Shown here: piece after piece, positions 1 through 8,699 of the stretch
How the letters are laid out: every line of letters begins with the position of its first letter
How positions within the stretch are numbered: the first letter of the stretch is position 1
Assembly (NCBI RefSeq): GCF_016469035.1
Contig: NZ_JAEHJZ010000021.1
Coordinates: forward strand, 1-64,000
Direction of reading: 5' to 3'
From: Gelidibacter salicanalis
GTDB lineage: Bacteria; Bacteroidota; Bacteroidia; Flavobacteriales; Flavobacteriaceae
DNA length: 64,000 nt
Notes under the pieces: model-generated
Database searches by the model: none
Seen by the model: only the letters and a program-made list of their open reading frames with translations
Told to the model about the DNA's origin: nothing
Translations under genes and position numbers: made by a program

Positions 1-156
1 TTAGATAGGCTGAATAGTTACGAAAAATGAAATAAAATCGTGAGTATTAAGAAGCTGATGGATCCGCATTTTGGAAGATTTCTAATGCAGCTTAAATTTA
101 ATCTGTCAATAATGATTGTTTATAATTAATTATTTTATAATTTTGCAGTCCTAATT

Positions 157-236
157 GCTCAAGTGGCGGAATTGGTAGACGCGCTGGATTCAAAATCCAG
201 TTCTTCGGAGTGCGGGTTCGATTCCCGCCTTGAGTA
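157..236 (+). tRNA. tRNA-Leu (anticodon CAA)
   Basis: A complete cloverleaf can be folded. The acceptor arm is GCTCAAG (157-163) against CTTGAGT (229-235) with one G-U pair. The anticodon stem CTGGA/TCCAG encloses the loop TTCAAAA, giving anticodon CAA. A variable arm precedes the T-arm GCGGG-TTCGATT-CCCGC (212-228). A236 is the discriminator and the 3' CCA is not encoded. The extra arm and A discriminator fit a class II leucine tRNA reading UUG. The 156 bases before it hold nothing I can recognise. Confidence 0.95.
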
Positions 237-240
237 CTGC

Positions 241-274
241 AAAGGCTTCAACAGAAATGTTGGAGCTTTTTTTG
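241..274 (+). terminator. intrinsic terminator after tRNA-Leu
   Basis: GCTTCAACA (245-253) pairs with TGTTGGAGC (258-266) around a GAAA tetraloop, followed directly by a run of seven T. It sits four bases after the tRNA and should end that transcript. Confidence 0.8.
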
Positions 275-440
275 TTTGCAGGTACAACATAGGTACAACA
301 ATTTATCCTTTCTTAGGACTTAATAAATTATACTATAAATTGGTATTAATAACCCCAAGAGACAGCTCCATCATAAAATATGATTTCAATAACCCCAAAA
401 GTTGTAAATTGGTATAATTTACAACTGAAATGCCTTGCTT

Positions 441-1370
441 ATGAAAACGAACTTATTGTCTTCCATCGTTCTTATTGTTTCCTGCCATTTTTTTATGTCG
501 GCACAACAAACAGATAACGCCTTGGAAAGCGAACTTGCAGAACTTATCAAAACTTTTGAGGGGGATGTGGGCATTTACGTCTATAATCTTAAAACCCAAA
601 AGGAAGCAGCCATCAATGCCGATACGATTTTCCCAACGGCCAGCATCGTTAAAGTTCCCATTTTAATTGAAGTGTTCAATCAAATCAAAGCCGGAAAGTT
701 CCACCTCAACGACACCTTAATTTATGATGCCAAACGCGTTTATGGCGGATCAGGGGTCATGCAGTTTTATAAAGACAGCACCGTTACAGACTTGCGTACT
801 CTGGTGTCCTTAATGATTACGATGAGTGATAATACCACCTCATTATGGTGTCAGGAACTCGTGGGTGGCGGACTGACCATTAATAAAACCATGGCCAACC
901 TCGGTTTGGCGCATACTCGAGTGAACAGTAGAACAGAAGGTAGAACCCAAGATTGGGAAACTTATGGTTGGGGACAAACAACTCCTCGTGAAATGGCGTC
1001 CTTGCTCATAAAAATGAGAAATAGAACGTTGGTTGATGCCGCCGCGAGTGATGAAATGTACCGCATTATGAGCAATTCTTTCTATACAGACTATTCCGTT
1101 TCTCAAATTCCACCACACGTACAAACTGCCGCAAAACAAGGTATGGTAGATCAATCGCGCTCAGAATTGGTGATGGTAAACGCACCAAGTGGCGATTATG
1201 TATTTTATATCGCTACGAAAAACAACACCGATGCATCTTGGAAATTTGACAATAAGGCTTGGAAATTACAGAGAACTATTTCCTCATATTTATGGAAGTA
1301 TTTTGAGCCAGAATCAGATTGGAAGCCTGCGGCAGGATTTACAGATTTAGTAAAGGGAATAAAATACTAA
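441..1370 (+). CDS. class A beta-lactamase-like serine hydrolase, exported
   Basis: 309 residues from the ATG at 441; an in-frame TTG two codons earlier is less likely because the ATG gives a clean signal peptide ending near MSAQQ. The penicillin-binding fold motifs are all present: Ser68-Ile-Val-Lys71 (SxxK), Ser-Asp-Asn at 129-131, and Lys-Gln-Gly at 232-234 where classical enzymes have KTG. The length and near-Ambler spacing fit the beta-lactamase class A family, but the KQG triad and the lack of an obvious ExxLN omega-loop motif make real beta-lactam hydrolysis uncertain. A periplasmic hydrolase of unknown substrate is equally possible. It is monocistronic, with a terminator just downstream. 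Confidence 0.8.
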   Translation: MKTNLLSSIVLIVSCHFFMSAQQTDNALESELAELIKTFEGDVGIYVYNLKTQKEAAINADTIFPTASIVKVPILIEVFNQIKAGKFHLNDTLIYDAKRVYGGSGVMQFYKDSTVTDLRTLVSLMITMSDNTTSLWCQELVGGGLTINKTMANLGLAHTRVNSRTEGRTQDWETYGWGQTTPREMASLLIKMRNRTLVDAAASDEMYRIMSNSFYTDYSVSQIPPHVQTAAKQGMVDQSRSELVMVNAPSGDYVFYIATKNNTDASWKFDNKAWKLQRTISSYLWKYFEPESDWKPAAGFTDLVKGIKY

Positions 1371-1390
1371 TCATCGTATATAGATTTAAA

Positions 1391-1429
1391 AAAGGCCTCA
1401 ATAGATCTATTGAAGCCCTTTCTTTTTAT
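1391..1429. terminator. bidirectional terminator between hydrolase gene and galT
   Basis: The arms GGCCTCAATAG and TATTGAAGCCC pair imperfectly around a short loop. They have A-rich sequence on the left and TTTCTTTTTATT on the right. It lies between two convergent genes and can serve both. Confidence 0.7.
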
Positions 1430-1442
1430 TATAGCAGCATCA

Positions 1443-2465
1443 CTAAACGACTAACGCTCTAAGCCTATCCGCAGCTTGTTCCGCCGTAATATCACGTTGT
1501 GGCGAGCCAAACATTTCATAGCCTACCATAAACTTCTTAACCGTCGCACTTCGCAACAATGGCGGATAAAAACTCATATGCCAATGCCAATGCGCGTTAT
1601 TCTGTCCGTTGGTAGGTGCTTGATGAATACCGCTAGAATATGGAAATGACACTTGAAACAGTGCATCATAAGCCTTAGTAATTTTAGAAATCGCATCCGC
1701 AAAGGCGACACTTTCAGCCTCTGATAATTCTGAAATATTGGTATAGTTGTGCCTCGGAACAATCATGGTTTCAAAAGGCCAAACCGCCCAAAATGGGGTC
1801 AGCACGACAAAATCGTTATTTTGATAAATGATACGCTCGTTTGCTTGAAGTTCCTGCTTTAAATAATCGCTTAATAGACTGCTTTTATGGGCATCAAAAT
1901 AGGCTTTTTGGTGGTGATCCTTTTTCTCTACTTCATTTGGCAAGGTAGATTGGCTCCAGATTTGACCATGTGGATGTGGATTACTACAGCCCATGACTGC
2001 GCCTTTGTTTTCAAAAATCTGCACGTAGTTAATCGCTTCATTGGAGCCTAATAATTCATATTCTGCTTGCCAGGTTTTTACCACTTTCGTAATGTCTTCT
2101 ACCTCCATATCTGCCAAACTTTTGGAATGGTCAGGACTAAAGCAAATCACCTTACAAATACCTTGTTCACTTTCGGCTTTAAACAAGCCTTCATCTACAG
2201 AAAAGACAGGCGAGGTTGTTTGCAAGGCAGCAAAATCATTAGTAAAGACAAAGACATCTTTATAATCCGGATTTTCTTCGCCGTTAATTCTTGTGTTTCC
2301 GGCACACAAATAACAGTCAGGGTCATGTGCAGGACGGTTGTCGTTGGAAACCGCTTCATTTTGTCCTTGCCATGGGCGTTTCGCTCTATGTGGCGATACC
2401 AACACCCATTCGCCAGTGAGAATATTATAACGTTTATGTGAATAGTCTTGCAAATTGTTATCCAT
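1443..2465 (-). CDS. galT: galactose-1-phosphate uridylyltransferase (GalT)
   Basis: 340 residues, full length for the family. It transfers UMP between UDP-glucose and galactose-1-phosphate in the Leloir pathway. The active-site HPHGQ motif is at residues 164-168 and its second His is the nucleotide acceptor. The CxxC pair at 51-54 (CYLC) matches the zinc/iron site of the GalT family. A second His-rich segment (HWHWH) lies near residue 294. It is the last gene of the minus-strand galactose cluster, 253 bp after galK. No galE is in the window, so UDP-galactose must be epimerised by an enzyme encoded elsewhere. Confidence 0.96.
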   Translation of the reverse strand: MDNNLQDYSHKRYNILTGEWVLVSPHRAKRPWQGQNEAVSNDNRPAHDPDCYLCAGNTRINGEENPDYKDVFVFTNDFAALQTTSPVFSVDEGLFKAESEQGICKVICFSPDHSKSLADMEVEDITKVVKTWQAEYELLGSNEAINYVQIFENKGAVMGCSNPHPHGQIWSQSTLPNEVEKKDHHQKAYFDAHKSSLLSDYLKQELQANERIIYQNNDFVVLTPFWAVWPFETMIVPRHNYTNISELSEAESVAFADAISKITKAYDALFQVSFPYSSGIHQAPTNGQNNAHWHWHMSFYPPLLRSATVKKFMVGYEMFGSPQRDITAEQAADRLRALVV

Positions 2466-2718
2466 CTTATTTATATTTTTTAATTATCACTTACAATGAT
2501 TAGCGCCAGATTCAATACAGTCGACCTTATAAAATTTTGCATCTATACGGATTGTGTAACGACTCTTTCAGTAATGATTGTTTATTTTTTTTATGGCTAA
2601 TAAAGCGCAGCAGACCAGGAAACCATGATGTTTTAAGACAACTACACTTGATGTTTGACGATAAGTCTTGATTCTTGATTCTAACAGCGAATCGGTCTTA
2701 ATTCTATGGTCTACCCGA
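2466..2718. other. galK-galT spacer with one relic of a dispersed repeat
   Basis: This 253-bp gap holds no ORF. At about 2666-2702 the minus strand reads AAGACCGATTCGCTGTTAGA followed by two AATCAAG units. This resembles the GACCGCTGCGCTGTTAGA element repeated six times at 16.6-17.2 kb, in the opposite orientation. Confidence 0.55.
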
Positions 2719-3867
2719 TCACTTAATTATATGCGTCCCCTGCGATAGTTTCACCTTATAGACAGAGCACTCTGTTCCAAATTCGTCTTTAAATTGCTTA
2801 GAAACTTCTTTTTTAAAGCTTTTAAACTCACTTTTCAGCACCAAGTTGATGGTACAGCCACCAAAACCGCCCCCCATCATGCGGGCACCAGCAACATTCG
2901 GACTTTCTTTTGCTCGATCCACTAAAAAATCGAGTTCCGCACAGCTTACTTGATATTGCTTGCTTAGACCCTCATGAGATTGATATAGCAAATTTCCCAA
3001 AGCTTCCACATCGTTTTGTTCTATCGCTTCAGCAAAACGTTGTACACGCTCATTTTCTTGAATCACATACAGGGCTTTTTGATAATCGGTGGCACTAATT
3101 TGAGATTTTAAACCCTCCAAATCTTCCTTTGAGGCATCTCTTAAAGCGGCCACGTTGAGGAGCTTTGAAACATGTTCACACACCGCGCGTCGGTCGTTAT
3201 AGGCGCTCTCTGACAAGTCGTGTTTGACGTTCGTATTGATCAGCATCAACTCATAATCTTTAAAATCTATGGTATAAGGTGTCGCGGTGACCGTTCTACA
3301 ATCTAAAAGTAAAGCACTGTCCGTTATGCCAAACATGCTGGCATATTGATCCATAATGCCGCATTTCACGCCTACAAAATTGTGTTCTGCTTTTTGAGAT
3401 ACCAGAATCATCGTTTCTTTAGTCAAGTTCAGTTCGAAAAGTTCATTCAAACCATACACAAAACTATTTTCTAAGGCTGCGGATGACGACATGCCAGCGC
3501 CTCCAGGAATGTTTCCGGCAAACACACTGTTGAAATTTGCAGGTTTTTTCCCTAGCATCTGCAATTCTGCAATAACACCTAAAATGTAATTTCGCCAGCC
3601 ACCATCGTTCAAAGGTTTTAGGGTTTCCATATCAAATTCATGCAACTCCTCTTTGTTTAAGGCAAAAACCTGACTTGTGGAAGCGTCACTTTTTTGAATG
3701 GCCAGTGCGATGCCTTTGTTAATAGCCGCAGGAAACACGAACCCTTCGTTATAATCGGTATGCTCGCCTATTAAATTGATTCTACCCGGAGAAAACACCA
3801 TTAACGGTTCTGTTTTAAACTGTTTTTTAAAAGAGCTTTCAACCTCTTTAACCAAATTTGCAATCAT
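2719..3867 (-). CDS. galK: galactokinase (GalK)
   Basis: 382 residues, normal length for this GHMP-family kinase, which phosphorylates galactose at C1 with ATP. The galactokinase signature SPGRINLIGEHTDYN is at about residues 26-40. The GHMP ATP-binding loop GGAGMSSSAALE lies near 121-132 and the C-terminal GHMP motif GGGFGGCTI near 348. The gene begins 10 bp after the aldose epimerase gene and precedes galT, so all three are probably co-transcribed and produce glucose-1-phosphate from imported galactose. Confidence 0.97.
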   Translation of the reverse strand: MIANLVKEVESSFKKQFKTEPLMVFSPGRINLIGEHTDYNEGFVFPAAINKGIALAIQKSDASTSQVFALNKEELHEFDMETLKPLNDGGWRNYILGVIAELQMLGKKPANFNSVFAGNIPGGAGMSSSAALENSFVYGLNELFELNLTKETMILVSQKAEHNFVGVKCGIMDQYASMFGITDSALLLDCRTVTATPYTIDFKDYELMLINTNVKHDLSESAYNDRRAVCEHVSKLLNVAALRDASKEDLEGLKSQISATDYQKALYVIQENERVQRFAEAIEQNDVEALGNLLYQSHEGLSKQYQVSCAELDFLVDRAKESPNVAGARMMGGGFGGCTINLVLKSEFKSFKKEVSKQFKDEFGTECSVYKVKLSQGTHIIK

Positions 3868-3877
3868 CGTATAGTTT

Positions 3878-4768
3878 TTAGTTAGTATGAATTTTTAGAG
3901 TCCAAGTAATATCGAAAATTTCTTTAGGCTCTAAAAATTTTAATCCTAGTTTATTATTAAAGCTATCAGAAACACCTGTTGTTGGTTCTATAGCAATTAT
4001 ATGTTCTTTTGGTGGTGTATAAACCTGCAAAAAATTGTCGGCTTGGGACGAGGACAGATTTAACTTGTAATTTGGTGTTTCAAACCTCACATCAGTCCCT
4101 TTTAACTGCCAACAATCATCTAAGGTTTTATTTCTTAAAACTACTGAATCAATAGGTGATATGGATTCTAAATCGAGTCCGATATTACGATCGCCAATAT
4201 TTAATTTGTGTCCACTTTCAAATTTGAGAATACTATGATCAAGGTTTTGGCTTAAAAAGTAGGGATGCCAACCTATAGTGAATGGAAAAGTGGCATCCGA
4301 TGTATTTATAACGGAAACATTTAAATCAAGACCAGTTTTGGTAAACGTATATTTTAATCGCATTTTAAAGGGAAACGGAAAGCCATCTTCTAACTGCTTG
4401 TAGTCATATTCCATTATAAGTTCTGCGCCCTCTTTATGAGCAGATTGATGGGTCACTGAAAAAGATTTGTTATATACCAACCCATGTAGCGCATTATTCT
4501 CTTCCTTATTATTGGTGTTTAATTGAAATTGTTGGTCATTAAAACGATACTGACCATCCTTTATTCGGTTGGCAAACGGGAATAACAAAGCAGAAGCATA
4601 GGTTGTGCTGTAAGTTAATGGCGCCAAATCTACAATGAGCGGCAAGTTATTTAAAGTCAGTTCTTGCAAACTGCCACCGTCATTAAGACATACTTTAGCA
4701 TAAACTCCCTGGGAGACACTTTTTATTTTAACAATACCCGTCTGATTATTTTGTGTAATAATGTACAT
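3878..4768 (-). CDS. aldose 1-epimerase family protein (galactose mutarotase-like)
   Basis: 296 residues with the beta-rich galactose mutarotase fold. The segments LFPFANRIKDGQY (about 62-74), HGLVYN (about 94-99) and TIGWHPYF (about 164-171) are typical of the family, with His residues at the expected catalytic places. It would interconvert alpha- and beta-anomers so that galactokinase gets its substrate. It is the first gene of the minus-strand galactose operon and divergent from the symporter gene. The family also contains glucose-6-phosphate epimerases, so the exact sugar is inferred from the neighbours. Confidence 0.87.
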   Translation of the reverse strand: MYIITQNNQTGIVKIKSVSQGVYAKVCLNDGGSLQELTLNNLPLIVDLAPLTYSTTYASALLFPFANRIKDGQYRFNDQQFQLNTNNKEENNALHGLVYNKSFSVTHQSAHKEGAELIMEYDYKQLEDGFPFPFKMRLKYTFTKTGLDLNVSVINTSDATFPFTIGWHPYFLSQNLDHSILKFESGHKLNIGDRNIGLDLESISPIDSVVLRNKTLDDCWQLKGTDVRFETPNYKLNLSSSQADNFLQVYTPPKEHIIAIEPTTGVSDSFNNKLGLKFLEPKEIFDITWTLKIHTN

Positions 4769-5056
4769 ATTATAAAATTTTTAGACCCTAAATTTTTACA
4801 GGTTATATCATTTTAGTTCATTACCCTTCGCGTAAATTAAATTGGAATGACTCCTCACAATTTGATAGTGGTCTATATTTTAGCGTTTTACCTTAAGTTT
4901 TATTGACGTTACTAGGAACCGCAGTATTACAAATATATAGAAACGCCTTACTAAAACATATTTCGTTTTTAAATAATAAGAATGTAACCGATAGTCAAAC
5001 GGAATATTTACATATATTTGAGATGAAAAAACTAAACTAACTCAATCAAACTATTT
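4769..5056. promoter_or_regulatory. divergent promoter region of the galactose module
   Basis: A 288-bp gap separates the minus-strand gal operon and the plus-strand symporter. TATATTTG at 5013-5020 matches the Bacteroidota -7 consensus TAnnTTTG and lies 36 bp before the symporter ATG, but I find no good TTG at the -33 position. No clear operator palindrome was recognised. Confidence 0.45.
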
Positions 5057-6685
5057 ATGGCATCAGGTTTTCATACGTGGGATTATGCAGTCTTCATAGC
5101 CTACGGGGCACTTATTTTAGGGGTAGGTTTATGGGTTTCCAGAGATAAAAAAGGGCACCAAAAGAATGCAGAGGATTATTTTTTAGCAAGCAAATCATTG
5201 CCTTGGTGGGCGATAGGCGCGTCCTTAATTGCTGCTAATATTTCGGCAGAGCAATTTATCGGGATGTCTGGTTCTGGCTTTGCACTTGGTATAGCTATTG
5301 CGTCCTACGAATGGATGGCTGCCTTAACGCTTCTTATTGTTGGAAAGTATTTTTTACCCATTTTTATTGAAAAAGGACTTTATACAATCCCCGAGTTTGT
5401 AGAAAAACGATTCTCAACAAATCTTAAAACCATATTGGCTGTTTTTTGGATTGGTCTTTACGTTTTTGTAAATCTAGCTTCGGTACTTTATCTGGGTGGC
5501 TTAGCAATAGAGACGATAATGGGAGTAGACATGGTCTATGCGATAATTGGTTTAGCTTTATTTGCTGCAGCCTATTCCCTTTATGGAGGATTATCTGCTG
5601 TGGCTTGGACAGATGTTATACAAGTAGTTTTCTTAGTTTTAGGAGGTCTGGTAACTACCTATTTGGCATTAAACACTGTGTCTGGAGGCGAAGGTGCCTT
5701 GGCAGGTTTCTCAACCATTTGGGAAGCCGCACCAGACAAATTCCACATGATACTCGATGAGGCAAATGATAACTATAACAATCTCCCTGGTATCTGGGTG
5801 TTAGTAGGAGGATTGTGGGTTGCCAATTTGTATTATTGGGGATTCAATCAATATATTATTCAAAGAACTTTAGCTGCCAAGTCTTTAAAAGAAGCCCAAA
5901 AAGGAATTTTATTGGCAGCGTTCTTAAAGCTCGTTATTCCTTTGATTGTAGTGATACCTGGTATCGCCGCTTATGTTATGATTAATGACCCCGCTATTAT
6001 GGCTAATTTGGGTGAAGCCGGCATGTTAAATGTACCCACTACAGAGCAAGCTGATAAAGCTTATCCTTGGTTATTGCAATTTTTACCTGTAGGGCTAAAA
6101 GGTATTGCTTTTGCCGCTCTCGCTGCGGCGATAGTATCTTCATTAGCCTCAATGATAAACTCTACGTCAACCATTTTTACAATGGATATTTACAAACAAT
6201 ACATCAATAAAACAGCATCTGATAAAACGACGGTAAACGCTGGTCGTATTTCGGGTGCCGTAGCCTTAATTATAGCAGTTATTGTGGCACCGCTTTTAGG
6301 AGGTATCGATCAAGCTTTTCAGTTTATTCAAGAATATACAGGTATTGTAAGTCCAGGGATTTTAGCCGTATTTATATTAGGTTTATTCTGGAAGAAAACC
6401 ACCAATAACGCTGCAATTTGGGGCGCTGTTTTATCGATTCCAATAGCCTTAGCGCTTAAGTTTGCACCAATTGCTGTTCTAGAACCTTGGATGCACCAGA
6501 TGGGAATAACAGCACTCATTACTATGATCATTATAATAGTATTAAGCTACCTTCAGAATAAAGGCGCTGACGATTCAAAAGGTATAGTAATCACAAAAGA
6601 CCTATTTAAAACCACGCCTTTGTTCAATGTTGGAGCCATGGTAGTTTGTATTATTACTGCTGTTTTATATACTTTGTTCTGGTAA
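5057..6685 (+). CDS. Na+/galactose symporter, SSS family (vSGLT-type)
   Basis: 542 residues, about 14 membrane helices. From memory the protein is closely similar along its length to Vibrio parahaemolyticus vSGLT (543 residues). Galactose-site residues reported for vSGLT fall on identical residues here with a constant offset of -3: N61, Q66, E85, N257, Tyr260 (inner gate) and K291. Stretches such as ANISAEQFIGMSGSG and NLYYWGFNQYIIQRT are nearly unchanged. It should import galactose and possibly glucose with Na+, feeding the divergent galM-galK-galT genes. Na+ coupling fits a marine organism. The start ATG at 5057 gives a periplasmic N-terminal helix as in vSGLT. Confidence 0.94.
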   Translation: MASGFHTWDYAVFIAYGALILGVGLWVSRDKKGHQKNAEDYFLASKSLPWWAIGASLIAANISAEQFIGMSGSGFALGIAIASYEWMAALTLLIVGKYFLPIFIEKGLYTIPEFVEKRFSTNLKTILAVFWIGLYVFVNLASVLYLGGLAIETIMGVDMVYAIIGLALFAAAYSLYGGLSAVAWTDVIQVVFLVLGGLVTTYLALNTVSGGEGALAGFSTIWEAAPDKFHMILDEANDNYNNLPGIWVLVGGLWVANLYYWGFNQYIIQRTLAAKSLKEAQKGILLAAFLKLVIPLIVVIPGIAAYVMINDPAIMANLGEAGMLNVPTTEQADKAYPWLLQFLPVGLKGIAFAALAAAIVSSLASMINSTSTIFTMDIYKQYINKTASDKTTVNAGRISGAVALIIAVIVAPLLGGIDQAFQFIQEYTGIVSPGILAVFILGLFWKKTTNNAAIWGAVLSIPIALALKFAPIAVLEPWMHQMGITALITMIIIIVLSYLQNKGADDSKGIVITKDLFKTTPLFNVGAMVVCIITAVLYTLFW

Positions 6686-6713
6686 TGATGGATTGAAATT
6701 TATAATCCTTAAA

Positions 6714-6757
6714 ATAAAGCCCTTTGTCTTCTCAAGAGAAAGGGCTTCTTTATTTTT
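6714..6757 (+). terminator. terminator after the symporter gene
   Basis: AAGCCCTTT (6718-6726) pairs with AAAGGGCTT (6739-6747), then CTTTATTTTTT follows. It lies 30 bp after the symporter stop. Confidence 0.8.
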
Positions 6758-7247
6758 TACAAAGATGTCGATTACGGAGAAGATTTGAACGTCCATAACC
6801 GGGTTAGCTAAACAAACTGTACTCATGCATTTTTTTTTGGATAAGTCTATTCAACGGCCTATATCGATTTGATTGTTATATTAATGGTCAATTTTTTGAA
6901 GTTTGCTTGAAGGTCTATTGAAGATCAAAATAAGTCTCACCTTAAAAATTTAACGTTTTTTTTCAGATAAAGCTCACCGATTGATAAGTCGCAAAGTGCC
7001 AAAAGCTTAGCGTTTCAAATTGAATCTGGGTGGCATCCCTCCTAAAAACCGAATCCCCTTCAACCAGTTGTTTCTGAGTGATATCAGCTTAAACAACCCA
7101 ATTAAGCACAGCTATTTACTAGTTATATGCGTCAGGATTTAATGTGTTACAGTATTTTATTCTCCGTAACTTTACATAATGGTTTATGAAATATATAATC
7201 TAAACCAAATCCAAATCAAAAAATTTATACATCTTAAAACAACACTT
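6758..7247. other. gene-free stretch upstream of the outer-membrane protein gene
   Basis: About 490 bp without a convincing ORF. TAACTTTA at 7167-7174 is a near match to the TAnnTTTG promoter element and lies 74 bp before the chosen start of the next gene. I see nothing else. Confidence 0.4.
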
Positions 7248-8183
7248 ATGAAAATGATATCTAAAACTTTAATGGCGTGTGTTTTTGCAGCGACAACTTA
7301 CGTTACACAAGCTCAAAATGACATGACCCCTATTGAAGACTCAAACTTTTACATCCGCGTTGGTACCGGTTACAGTTTTCAATCTGGAAAAACTGAATTC
7401 AACAATGCTGATCCGAATGAACTTACAGGAATCAAACAATCTACGGACATTACGGTGAATGCAGACGGCTCCTCAATTAATGTAAAATCATTGAATGGCA
7501 CAGCGGGCGCTGGTGCAAAAGTCAATGTTACCGGGGGCTATATGTTTAACCCTTATATTGGTGCTGAATTAGGCATCAGTTATTTTCATGGCGATAAAAC
7601 CATGATTGGACGCTTAAGAAGTCCGCAAGTTAATTCTGAAGCCAATACCTATTTAAGAGGTTTTGATGTGGCTCCGGGAATCTTCTTGACTCCAAATTTT
7701 AAAACCATTAGTCCATATGCGCGTTTAGGTTTGATTGTCCCTGTAGCGGGCCATTTGACCATTGAAACCATGGCGAGACAAAAAAATGGCGGTGGTGAAG
7801 GCACGGATATTTTGGTACAGGCCACTAGTGAAGTTCAAGCTAAATTTAGCGTTGGGTATTTTGGAGCTGTGGGTATTACCTATCCTATCAATGACAACTT
7901 GAGTATTTTTGGAGAAGTAGAAATCAAAAACTTAAGCATTAAAAGTAAATCGGCAGAAATTAAAGAATACTCTACCACAGCAATTACTGGAGGTCAATCT
8001 CAATTGGTTCCGGGACAGCAATTGGCCGACTTACCGGTTTACGAAAAGAAATTTGAATTTTCTGACGATTTTGATCAAAGTACCACCACACCACCTAACC
8101 AAGATGCACCTAGAAAAATCCCAACACAGTTTGTCAATGCGAGTGGTACAGGATTTAATGTAGGCGTAAGGTTTACTTTATAA
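7248..8183 (+). CDS. outer-membrane beta-barrel protein
   Basis: 311 residues from the ATG at 7248. An upstream in-frame ATG at 7179 would bury the signal peptide behind 23 residues, so it was rejected. The signal peptide ends near TYVTQAQ. The mature part shows alternating beta-strand segments and glycines: NFYIRVGTGYSF at the start, AGAKVNVTGGYMFNPYIGAEL in the middle, and FNVGVRFTL with a terminal aromatic/leucine pattern, all typical of small outer-membrane barrels (OmpA/OMP_b-brl type). A longer Ser/Thr/Pro-rich loop lies near residues 265-295. No specific substrate can be inferred. The next gene follows after 9 bp and may share the transcript. Confidence 0.7.
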   Translation: MKMISKTLMACVFAATTYVTQAQNDMTPIEDSNFYIRVGTGYSFQSGKTEFNNADPNELTGIKQSTDITVNADGSSINVKSLNGTAGAGAKVNVTGGYMFNPYIGAELGISYFHGDKTMIGRLRSPQVNSEANTYLRGFDVAPGIFLTPNFKTISPYARLGLIVPVAGHLTIETMARQKNGGGEGTDILVQATSEVQAKFSVGYFGAVGITYPINDNLSIFGEVEIKNLSIKSKSAEIKEYSTTAITGGQSQLVPGQQLADLPVYEKKFEFSDDFDQSTTTPPNQDAPRKIPTQFVNASGTGFNVGVRFTL

Positions 8184-8192
8184 ACGTAGCTT

Positions 8193-8633
8193 ATGAAAAC
8201 GATCACAACATTTCTACTATGCCTTGGATTGCTTTTGAGCATGCCGTTGGCCCAAGCACAGCAAATTACAGGCAAATGGAAAACGGTTGATGATGAAACG
8301 GGCAAAATCAAATCCATCGTTGAATTGTATAACCACAACGGGAAAATCTACGGTAAAGTGACCAAATTATTGTTACCGGAAGATCAGGGCAAACTTTGCA
8401 TTAAATGCGAAGGAAAAGATTACAATCAGCCGATTGAAGGGTTGGTCATTGTAAAAGGCTTGTCAAAAAATAGCGATAATGAGTATGAAGGCGGCACTAT
8501 CTTTGATCCGCAGAAAGGCAAAGAATACAAATGTAAAATGTGGATAGACAAAGACAGTCCAAACACCTTAAACGTTCGTGGTTATGTGGCTTTTTTCTAC
8601 AGAACCCAAAAATGGTATCAGGTAACGGATTAA
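8193..8633 (+). CDS. DUF2147 domain exported protein
   Basis: 146 residues with a signal peptide ending at PLAQAQ (about residue 23). The mature part has the DUF2147 pattern: ITGKWKTVDDETGKIKSIVEL at the start, GKIYGKV, GGTIFDPQKGKEYKCKMW and LNVRGYVAFFYRTQKWYQV at the end. It includes a CIKC pair near residue 69. The family forms a small lipocalin-like barrel of unknown function, common in Bacteroidota and Proteobacteria. It is probably periplasmic and co-transcribed with the outer-membrane protein 9 bp upstream. Confidence 0.85.
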   Translation: MKTITTFLLCLGLLLSMPLAQAQQITGKWKTVDDETGKIKSIVELYNHNGKIYGKVTKLLLPEDQGKLCIKCEGKDYNQPIEGLVIVKGLSKNSDNEYEGGTIFDPQKGKEYKCKMWIDKDSPNTLNVRGYVAFFYRTQKWYQVTD

Positions 8634-8654
8634 CGATTACACCCTAAAAAACGA

Positions 8655-8687
8655 AAAGCACTTAATTTCTTAAGTGCTTTTTTTATA
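8655..8687. terminator. bidirectional terminator
   Basis: AAGCACTTAA (8656-8665) and TTAAGTGCTT (8670-8679) form a perfect 10-bp stem with a TTTC loop, followed by T7. It lies between convergent genes. Confidence 0.85.
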
Positions 8688-8699
8688 TATCCCTTTAAG

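Noticed and set aside
157-236. tRNA-Leu as an integration site of a genomic island
   Set aside because: No integrase and no repeat of the tRNA 3' end were seen downstream.
163-417. 84-residue ORF over the tRNA-Leu gene
   Set aside because: It reads through the tRNA and its terminator, with no recognisable protein features.
843-1154. 103-residue minus-strand ORF
   Set aside because: Lies antisense inside the serine hydrolase gene, has no start context or family pattern.
441-1370. Acquired antibiotic-resistance beta-lactamase
   Set aside because: No mobile element nearby, composition like its neighbours, KQG replaces KTG; a chromosomal housekeeping hydrolase is more likely.
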